From an uncultured Clostridia bacterium (lineage in GTDB: Bacteria; Bacillota; Clostridia; Christensenellales; Borkfalkiaceae): DNA of 8,459 nt. The stretch is from assembly GCA_934254815.1 (NCBI GenBank), contig CAKQME010000027.1, forward strand, positions 1-8,459, in the 5' to 3' direction. Shown piece by piece: positions 1-6,407 of this stretch. The translations under genes were made by a program, and so were the position numbers. How positions within the stretch are numbered: position 1 is the first letter of the stretch; every line of letters starts with the position of its first letter. The notes beneath the pieces are model-generated. The model saw nothing but the letters and a program-made list of their open reading frames with translations. It was not told the DNA's origin and did no database searches.

Positions 1-130
1 TATGGCGCGAAAACGCCTGCAGGCGAGTTGTTTCGCTTATATTATAACATAGCAACGTGACAAAATAAAATTTTGTCCGCAACTGCGTTGCCCGCGCTTT
101 GTCTCCGCCAAATCGCCGTTTCTGTTGAAA
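1..130. repeat. Direct repeat copy 1 (130 bp) with three internal inverted repeats
   Basis: The first copy starts at the window edge, so the array may extend further upstream. It contains a perfect 12-bp palindrome CGCCTGCAGGCG (14-25), a perfect 8-bp inverted repeat GACAAAAT/ATTTTGTC with a 3-nt centre (59-77), and GCAAC/GTTGC with a 3-nt centre (79-91). Positions 1-77 are identical to 131-207. Read on the - strand the repeat is open and would encode a repeated peptide, but that frame has no ribosome binding site and simply tracks the repeat, so I treat it as non-coding. This is seen directly; the element's identity is unknown to me. Confidence 0.9.
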
Positions 131-259
131 TATGGCGCGAAAACGCCTGCAGGCGAGTTGTTTCGCTTATATTATAACATAGCAACGTGACAAAATAAAA
201 TTTTGTCGCAACTGCGTTGCCCGCGCTTTGTCTTCGCCAAATCGCCGTTCTTGTTGAAA
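131..259. repeat. Direct repeat copy 2 (129 bp)
   Basis: Second full copy, in tandem with the first and without any spacer. By eye it differs from copy 1 by one deleted base (after position 207) and three substitutions, all in the 3' part, while the first 77 bases are identical. The inverted repeats recur at 144-155, 189-207 and 208-220. The near identity suggests a recent duplication or ongoing homogenisation. Confidence 0.9.
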
Positions 260-308
260 TATGGCGCTCGAAAACCCTTGCAAGCAAGTTTTCTCGCTTA
301 TATTATAC
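260..308. repeat. Diverged partial repeat copy 3
   Basis: The first ~49 bases of the unit recur here in diverged form and then run into unique sequence. The central palindrome has become CTTGCAAG (277-284) where the other copies have CCTGCAGG, so both arms changed together at one base pair; two flanking pairs are broken. The TTATATTATA segment after the hairpin is retained. This is probably an older, truncated copy. Confidence 0.75.
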
Positions 309-386
309 AATTATGGGCGGGTTTAGTCAACGAATTTAATTCTTTGACGGACAGGAAAAAATTTTCAAGAAAAAACGCGTAACGTG

Positions 387-415
387 TTGACACGCCCGCG
401 TAAATAAGTTATAAT
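387..415 (+). promoter_or_regulatory. Sigma-A type promoter of the hyd operon
   Basis: A perfect -35 hexamer TTGACA (387-392), a 17-bp spacer and a perfect -10 hexamer TATAAT (410-415) predict transcription starting near 422, about 170 nt before hydC. The -35 box sits inside the short dyad CGTGT-TG-ACACG (383-394), which in turn lies within ACGCG (375-379) and CGCGT (397-401). The promoter is the best match in the intergenic region. The surrounding dyad could be an operator, but I do not recognise the binding protein. A Rex-like TTGTTAA-N4-TTAACAA site was looked for and not found. Confidence 0.8.
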
Positions 416-590
416 AAAATAGATTGTGAAAGTACATAGACTTTCTCTATTCTCAGTATAGCATATAATATTTTTTTTGACAAATACTTGTTTTTTATAT
501 AGCTATATCGTTTTTTATATATCGGCGCAGAAAGATAATAAAAAACACAATCAAATCGGGTAATATTTATATATCTTAAGGAGGGCTTCT
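416..590 (+). promoter_or_regulatory. AT-rich 5' leader of the hyd operon
   Basis: The leader holds a small hairpin GAAAGT/ACTTTC with a 6-nt loop (428-445), a second -10-like TATAAT (464-469) without a good -35, a run of eight T (471-478) and a second TTGACA (477-482) lacking a matching -10. It also has a 12-bp palindrome ATATAGCTATAT (497-508) and a 12-bp direct repeat GTTTTTTATATA at 490-501 and 510-521, exactly 20 bp apart. I recognise no known riboswitch. Positions 309-386, upstream of the promoter, show nothing I can identify. Confidence 0.5.
578..585 (+). promoter_or_regulatory. Ribosome binding site of hydC
   Basis: AAGGAGGG lies five bases before the ATG at 591. It is the strongest Shine-Dalgarno match in the window and fixes the hydC start. 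Confidence 0.9.
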
Positions 591-1070
591 ATGGCTCATT
601 TACAGGAAACGGCTGTCAGAAAGATCGAAGAGATCTGCGACAGATACGTCGGGGAAAACACGCCGCTTATGATGATATTAAGCGACATACAAAAGGAATA
701 CGGATATATTCCTCTCGAAGTGCAGGAGGTGGTTTCCGCAAAAACGGGTATTTCCGTTGCGGAAATTTACGGCGTAGTCACGTTCTACTCGTTCTTCTCG
801 CTTCAGCCTAAAGGGAAATATGTTATCGGTTGCTGTCTCGGTACGGCTTGCTACGTTAAAGGCGCGCAACAGATAATAGATAAATTTTCCGAACTTTTAG
901 GCGTTCAGCCCGGCGAAACTTCCGAAGACGGACTTTTTACACTCGACGCTTTGCGTTGTATAGGCGCGTGCGGTATTGCGCCCGCGGTTACGATAAACGG
1001 TACGGTTTATCCTAAACTTACCGTTGACGGCGTGCCTGCGTTGATAGAAAAATACAGAGCGGGGGTATAA
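591..1070 (+). CDS. hydC: NuoE-like [2Fe-2S] subunit of the NAD-linked [FeFe]-hydrogenase (HydC)
   Basis: This 159-residue protein is the small thioredoxin-like subunit of trimeric HydABC/Hnd-type hydrogenases and is homologous to complex I NuoE. An N-terminal helical region (about 1-75, with the typical YGYIP and VVTFYSFF segments) precedes a thioredoxin-like ferredoxin fold. That fold carries the [2Fe-2S] ligands C82-x4-C87 (in CCLGTAC) and C123-x3-C127 (in CIGAC). In the family it docks on the NuoF-like subunit and its cluster takes part in electron transfer near the flavin. Length is normal. It is the first gene of the operon, and hydB begins four bases after its stop, so translation is probably coupled. 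The D. fructosovorans-type name would be hndA. Soluble, cytoplasmic. All ligands are present. Confidence 0.95.
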   Translation: MAHLQETAVRKIEEICDRYVGENTPLMMILSDIQKEYGYIPLEVQEVVSAKTGISVAEIYGVVTFYSFFSLQPKGKYVIGCCLGTACYVKGAQQIIDKFSELLGVQPGETSEDGLFTLDALRCIGACGIAPAVTINGTVYPKLTVDGVPALIEKYRAGV

Positions 1071-1073
1071 AAA

Positions 1074-2937
<1,864 letters not shown>

Positions 2938-2939
<2 letters not shown>

Positions 2940-2944
2940 GGAGA
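2938..2944 (+). promoter_or_regulatory. Ribosome binding site of hydA overlapping the hydB stop
   Basis: AAGGAGA begins inside the hydB TAA stop codon and lies seven bases before the ATG at 2952. This decides the hydA start and implies that translation of the two subunits is linked. Confidence 0.85.
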
Positions 2945-2951
2945 GAAAACG

Positions 2952-4718
2952 ATGAATCTGGTTAATATAAAAATAGAGGGAGTGCCTTATCAGGTAGAAG
3001 CGGGGCTAACTATTCTCGAAGCGGCTAAAAAATGCGGCTATGAAATACCGTCGCTCTGCTCGTTCAATCACGGCGAATGTTCCAAAGGCTCTTGCAGGGT
3101 CTGCCTTGTAGAAGCCACGGGCGCAAGGGGGCTTGTCGCGTCCTGCGTGTATCCCGTCGCGGAGGGTATGGAAATTAAAATTTCTTCGCCCAAGGCAACC
3201 GAAGCGAGAAGAGTTTCGGTAGAATTGCTGCTTTCAAATCATAATAAGGACTGCCAGCAGTGCGATAAAAACGGAAAATGCGAACTTCTTCACGTTGCGA
3301 CGCTCGTCGGCGCGCGCGAGGGTATGTACGACGGAGCTAAAACTCCCGCAACGATAGATAAACTCAGCCCGTCGATTTACAGAGATACTTCGAAATGTAT
3401 TCTCTGCGGAAGATGCGTCGAAAGATGTAAAAACGCTCACGGAATGGGCATATTAGGCTTTGAAAAGAGAGGCTTTAACACTATAGTTTCCCCTGCGGAA
3501 AACAGAAGTTTCGCGAAATCGCCCTGTATACTCTGCGGGCAGTGCGTAAGCGTTTGTCCGACGGGCGCGCTTATGGAAGTTTCCGAGATAGATAAAGTCG
3601 ACGAGGCTATGAAAGCGGGTAAATACGTCGTCGTTCAGACCGCGCCTGCGGTAAGGGCGGCTATAGGCGAAGAGTTCGGAGATAAAATAGGTACGCTCGG
3701 TACGGGTAAAATGGTAGCCGCGCTTCGCCGCCTGGGTTTTAAAAAGGTTTTCGATACGAATTTCGGCGCGGATCTGACCATTATGGAAGAAGCCACCGAA
3801 CTTCTCGGCAGAATTACCGACGGCGGAACTCTGCCGATGATAACTTCCTGCTCGCCGGGGTGGATAAACTACTGCGAATATAACTATTCCGACTTATTGC
3901 CCCACTTATCGTCGTGTAAATCCCCGCACGAAATGTTCGGCGCGATTCTTAAAAGCTATTATGCCGAAAGCAAGGGTATCGACCCGAAAGATATGTTCGT
4001 GGTGTCGATTATGCCGTGTACGGCTAAAAAATACGAGGCTCAACGCCCCGAAATGGAAAGTAACGGACTTCGCGACGTAGATGCGGTACTTACCACCCGC
4101 GAACTCGGCAGACTTATTAAACGAGCGGGTATTATCTGGAGCAGACTCCCGGAAGAACAATTCGATAACGATATTGTCGGTGAGTATACGGGCGCGGGAG
4201 TAATTTTCGGCGCGACGGGCGGCGTTATGGAAGCCGCGCTCAGAACGGCAGCTTTCAAACTTACGGGTAAAGAACTCGAAAAGGTCGAAATAGCCGAAGT
4301 AAGAGGCTTAGACGGAATAAAAGAGGCGGCGTATAATCTCGGAGGAAAAGAGATAAAAGTCGCTGTCGCTCACGGAATGAAGAACGCAAAAGTTCTGCTT
4401 GACGAAATAAGAGCGGGTAAGAGCGAATATCAGTTTATCGAGATAATGGGTTGCCCCGGCGGTTGCGTAGCGGGCGGCGGACAGCCTTACGTTAAACCGT
4501 GTTTCCTCCCGAACGAAGCTGACGATATACTCGATACTTATAAAGAGAAGAGAGCTTCCGCGCTTTATAAAGAAGACGGAATGAAAGAAGAGCGTGTTTC
4601 GCATAAGAACAAACAGGTAATCGAATTATACGAAAAGTTCTTAGGCGAACCCAACTCGCATAAAGCGCATGAATTACTTCATACGCATTATAATGCGGCG
4701 AGGGAAAAATTTGAATAA
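2952..4718 (+). CDS. hydA: [FeFe]-hydrogenase catalytic subunit (HydA), bifurcating type
   Basis: This 588-residue H-cluster subunit interconverts protons, electrons and H2. Domains in order: a plant-type [2Fe-2S] ferredoxin (C36-x11-C48-x2-C51-x13-C65); a His-ligated [4Fe-4S] site (H97-x3-C101-x2-C104-x5-C110); two [4Fe-4S] clusters (C149, C152, C155, C159 and C192, C195, C198, C202); the H-cluster domain; and a C-terminal small-subunit-like tail (about 530-588). H-cluster motifs are L1 TSCSPGW (298-304), L2 MPCTAKKYE (354-362) and L3 EIMGCPGGCVAGGGQP (497-512). L2 and L3 carry the expected ligands C356, C501 and C505. L1 differs from the usual TSCCPxW: by gap-free spacing to L2, C300 matches the proton-transfer cysteine and S301 the cluster ligand of C. 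pasteurianum CpI. Proton-path residues E280, E283 and S320 are present. Unlike T. maritima HydA there is no extra C-terminal [2Fe-2S] domain. Also called hndD. Identity is very likely; whether the enzyme is fully active depends on the L1 change. Confidence 0.95.
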   Translation: MNLVNIKIEGVPYQVEAGLTILEAAKKCGYEIPSLCSFNHGECSKGSCRVCLVEATGARGLVASCVYPVAEGMEIKISSPKATEARRVSVELLLSNHNKDCQQCDKNGKCELLHVATLVGAREGMYDGAKTPATIDKLSPSIYRDTSKCILCGRCVERCKNAHGMGILGFEKRGFNTIVSPAENRSFAKSPCILCGQCVSVCPTGALMEVSEIDKVDEAMKAGKYVVVQTAPAVRAAIGEEFGDKIGTLGTGKMVAALRRLGFKKVFDTNFGADLTIMEEATELLGRITDGGTLPMITSCSPGWINYCEYNYSDLLPHLSSCKSPHEMFGAILKSYYAESKGIDPKDMFVVSIMPCTAKKYEAQRPEMESNGLRDVDAVLTTRELGRLIKRAGIIWSRLPEEQFDNDIVGEYTGAGVIFGATGGVMEAALRTAAFKLTGKELEKVEIAEVRGLDGIKEAAYNLGGKEIKVAVAHGMKNAKVLLDEIRAGKSEYQFIEIMGCPGGCVAGGGQPYVKPCFLPNEADDILDTYKEKRASALYKEDGMKEERVSHKNKQVIELYEKFLGEPNSHKAHELLHTHYNAAREKFE

Positions 4719-4742
4719 AAACAGAAAAAAGAGTGTGTAACA

Positions 4743-4780
4743 AGCCGCCCCGAACGGAAAATCTTCCGTTCGGGGCGGCT
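4743..4780 (+). terminator. Intrinsic terminator of the hyd operon
   Basis: A perfect 17-bp stem (4743-4759 with 4764-4780) and AATC loop begin 24 bases after the hydA stop. The GC-rich stem is followed by GCTTTT and then A residues, so the T-run is short. On the - strand no T-run follows the hairpin, so it probably acts mainly on the hyd transcript and does little for the convergent XRE gene. Confidence 0.8.
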
Positions 4781-4828
4781 GCTTTTAAAAAAAATTATGT
4801 ATTTTATTTTTTGTTTCCTTTAGTTTTT

Positions 4829-5365
4829 TTAATTTTTTTCCGCTTTATTGTCGAAATCTTTATATGCGTGATTCTCCGCATACGCCATCATGCGATTATA
4901 TAATATAACATAAAACAGTACGGCGAGTAAACTGCCAACCGCGCCGATAATCGGAATAATGTCATTGCCGTGTGTTTTTATCGCTAACAATGTCACCACG
5001 CCAATCCATGCTACGATGCATAAAACGATCGTCGCGATATGTTCGCGTAACCATTTTTTCTTAAAAAATGTAATTTTCTCTTTAAATGTAAAGGTGCTGC
5101 TGTATAGCGCGGTAACAAGATTATCGTCGGCGGCTTTCTTGAAATCTTCCGTGGCAAGCCGTTCTCCGCTTATAATTTCGTTAATACTTACACCGAATTC
5201 CTTTGAAAGTAACGATAACATTTCAACGTCGGGCATATAGTTACCGTTTTCCCAACGCGAGACGGTTTTGTTTGTCACGCCGAGTTTCTCTCCGAGTTGT
5301 TCCTGCGTCATACCTTTTTGTTTCCGCAAAGCGGCGATAAATTTTCCTATTTTTACTTGATCCAT
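4829..5365 (-). CDS. XRE-family DNA-binding protein with two C-terminal membrane segments
   Basis: From the ATG at 5365 the protein has 178 residues. Residues about 5-65 form a Cro/C1-type helix-turn-helix domain: an MTQEQLGEKLGV helix pair, the recognition helix NKTVSRWENG, then the usual PDVEMLSLLSKEFGVSINEII. A linker (about 67-105) leads to a lysine-rich stretch and two hydrophobic segments (about 110-128 and 136-156), ending in a charged tail, so the protein is probably held at the cytoplasmic membrane. An in-frame GTG at 5374 would add three residues, but it lies inside the ribosome binding site GAGGTGA (5377-5371), which is ideally placed for the ATG. XRE proteins with membrane tails are common in Bacillota, where targets are usually adjacent genes; here the only neighbour is a gene remnant. 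The target is unknown. No hairpin terminator is seen between its stop and 4780; an A/T-rich stretch follows. Confidence 0.85.
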   Translation of the reverse strand: MDQVKIGKFIAALRKQKGMTQEQLGEKLGVTNKTVSRWENGNYMPDVEMLSLLSKEFGVSINEIISGERLATEDFKKAADDNLVTALYSSTFTFKEKITFFKKKWLREHIATIVLCIVAWIGVVTLLAIKTHGNDIIPIIGAVGSLLAVLFYVILYNRMMAYAENHAYKDFDNKAEKN

Positions 5366-5384
5366 TTGGCTCACCTCAAAGAGA

Positions 5385-5393
5385 ATTATAGCA
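5385..5393 (-). promoter_or_regulatory. Extended -10 promoter of the XRE gene
   Basis: Read on the - strand, TGCTATAAT gives a perfect -10 hexamer (5390-5385) with the upstream TG of an extended -10 element. No good -35 box is present. The predicted start is near 5378, directly at the ribosome binding site, so the leader would be only about 13 nt. This supports translation from the ATG at 5365 and not from the GTG at 5374. Confidence 0.65.
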
Positions 5394-5413
5394 TATTTTT
5401 CGTAAAAATGCTT

Positions 5414-5450
5414 CCCATAAACAGCGAATGTTTTACCCGCAAACAGCGAA
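5414..5450 (-). promoter_or_regulatory. Tandem 15-bp direct repeats, candidate operator of the XRE gene
   Basis: On the - strand two copies of TTCGCTGTTTRYGGG occur at 5450-5436 and 5428-5414. They match at 13 of 15 positions and are 22 bp apart start to start, close to two helical turns. Relative to the predicted transcription start they cover about -36 to -50 and -58 to -72, where an activator or autoregulator would bind. The repeat is seen directly; operator function is inferred from position. Confidence 0.5.
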
Positions 5451-5464
5451 GTATAATTTCTATG

Positions 5465-5605
5465 CTATTTTGTCAAAGATTTATATTCCCATTTTTTGTC
5501 TTTTAGTATCAGAACACCGAAAACGACGTAAACAAAGTGAATTGCGACAAGTAAAGCCGTATTTGCTATTGTTCCGTCAATATACGGCGTGTCCTTAAAT
5601 AAACT
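5465..5605 (-). pseudogene. C-terminal remnant of a membrane protein, no start codon
   Basis: Between an in-frame TGA (5608-5606) and a TAG stop (5467-5465), the - strand reads 46 codons without ATG, GTG or TTG near the beginning. The peptide looks like real protein: it starts SLFKDTPYIDG, has a hydrophobic span of about 20 residues (ALLVAIHFVYVVFGVLIL), and then a charged tail KDKKWEYKSLTK. That is the form of a last transmembrane helix and cytoplasmic tail of a permease or other membrane protein. The body of the gene is gone, since the bidirectional hairpin at 5614-5647 begins right upstream. The family is not identifiable from so little. It could have been a former partner or target of the adjacent XRE regulator (inference). 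Confidence 0.55.
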
Positions 5606-5613
5606 TCAAAACA

Positions 5614-5647
5614 AAAAGGCTTGCGGAAATTTCTCCGTAAGCCTTTT
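5614..5647 (-). terminator. Intrinsic terminator after the JAMM gene, possibly bidirectional
   Basis: A 14-bp stem (5614-5627 with 5634-5647, one G-T pair) and a 6-nt loop lie 78 bases past the JAMM gene stop. On the - strand the stem runs out into a T-rich tract (TTTTTGTTTT), fitting termination of the lipoprotein/Cys-rich/JAMM transcript. The + strand also has TTTTGTTGT after it. Positions 5648-5724 hold no other feature I can support. Confidence 0.75.
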
Positions 5648-5724
5648 GTTGTCGTTTGAAAGAGTAATTTTAAAATTTAGTTTCCCTATAAACTGCCGCA
5701 TAATGCGATAGTTTTTCGTTTTAG

Positions 5725-6174
5725 TCAATCGTCGATTACGAGAAAATCTGCCTTTTCAACCGTTTTCGAACCGATTTTGTACGGCGTTACGATTATCTCT
5801 TCGCCGCGATAAGTAACGATCGGAAGGCAAACGGAAGCCATACCGCAACTTTTCAGAATAGTACGCGCATAATTGATATCCGCGTCGGATAATAACCTGC
5901 AATCGTTGTGATGACTGTGAACGATACCGGCAAACGATATTCCGCTTTTCTGCCACTCCGCGATTTTTTTGTTAAGCATTTCAACGTTCGGAACGTACTT
6001 TTCGGGATCTCCGCCGTTATCGAAACAAAAATCGACAATCACGCCATTGTCGGAACCTATCATTCCGCCGGATTCGATCAATGCGCCCGAAAAGGATTTC
6101 TTAAGCTTTTCAAGCGCATTTTTTTCGATTCTTATAAAACCTTTGCTCTCAGCGTGAAAAATGAGAGCAGGCAA
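5725..6174 (-). CDS. JAMM/JAB (MPN-like) metalloprotease-like protein
   Basis: This 149-residue protein carries the complete JAMM zinc motif: E34 in ESGG, H86-S-H88, then seven residues to S96 and two more to D99. In JAB/Mov34/MPN peptidases these residues bind zinc and activate water to cleave isopeptide or peptide bonds. Prokaryotic members act on ubiquitin-like, sulfur-carrier or other small protein substrates, or are uncharacterised. The domain fills the protein, with no signal peptide or membrane segment, so it should be cytoplasmic. The best start is a TTG at 6174, which overlaps the upstream Cys-rich gene by 26 bp in another frame. No ATG occurs before M38, which lies past the first zinc ligand. 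The upstream AAGGCGAG is a weak ribosome binding site, so expression may depend on translation of the upstream gene. Family is confident; substrate is unknown. Confidence 0.85.
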   Translation of the reverse strand: MPALIFHAESKGFIRIEKNALEKLKKSFSGALIESGGMIGSDNGVIVDFCFDNGGDPEKYVPNVEMLNKKIAEWQKSGISFAGIVHSHHNDCRLLSDADINYARTILKSCGMASVCLPIVTYRGEEIIVTPYKIGSKTVEKADFLVIDD

Positions 6175-6343
6175 TGTCGCTCGCCTTACGCGAGTACGCT
6201 TTGAAATAGCCGCACCAGCATTTGCCGAACGAGGTTTTTGCCGCGTTGAAATAGGAACAATCGTCGCAATAAAGCGTGCCGCATTTTCCGCAAGGAAGCG
6301 TTACTTGTTCTGCATTCTTTTCATTTGTCTTTTTTTCTACCAT
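6149..6343 (-). CDS. Small cysteine-rich (zinc-knuckle-like) protein
   Basis: This is a 64-residue protein with C18-x2-C21-x4-C26-x2-C29, then C42-x-C44 and a final C59 in SDIACSHF, a pattern expected of a small metal-binding fold. The first 16 residues are charged and look flexible. I recall similar small Clostridia proteins with a CxxC-type core and a closing ACSxF motif, so it is probably complete and not truncated, but I cannot name a family. The ATG at 6343 has a strong ribosome binding site, AAAGGAGA (6358-6351). Its 3' end overlaps the JAMM gene by 26 bp. The 64 bp separating it from the lipoprotein gene hold only a weak CCGC/GCGG hairpin (6366-6377) without a T-run, so read-through is possible. 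Confidence 0.7.
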   Translation of the reverse strand: MVEKKTNEKNAEQVTLPCGKCGTLYCDDCSYFNAAKTSFGKCWCGYFKAYSRKASDIACSHFSR

Positions 6344-6407
6344 TTTTTTATCTCCTTTTATTTCGCCGCAAAAGCGGTTTAATCGATAATTATCAGCCGA
6401 GCGGGTA

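Noticed and set aside
42..287. A - strand open frame of 81 codons across the direct repeats
   Set aside because: Its peptide repeats only because the DNA repeats; it has no ribosome binding site and spans the inverted repeats. Best read as non-coding repeat sequence.
1..308. CRISPR-like array
   Set aside because: Units are about 130 bp with no spacers, unlike the short repeats and unique spacers of CRISPR, and no cas gene is present.
477..509. A second sigma-A promoter from TTGACA at 477
   Set aside because: At 16-18 bp spacing the -10 candidates match poorly; the nearer TATATC would need a 21-bp spacer.
5363..5374. GTG at 5374 as start of the XRE gene
   Set aside because: It overlaps the ribosome binding site GAGGTGA that is correctly spaced for the ATG at 5365, and would leave only a few bases of leader after the predicted transcription start.
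5691..5716. Hairpin CGCAT-A-ATGCG followed by a T-run on the + strand
   Set aside because: A one-base loop is not feasible, the outer stem has mismatches, and no + strand gene precedes it.
6366..6377. CCGC/GCGG hairpin as terminator of the lipoprotein gene
   Set aside because: Only four base pairs, with no T-run after it on the - strand.
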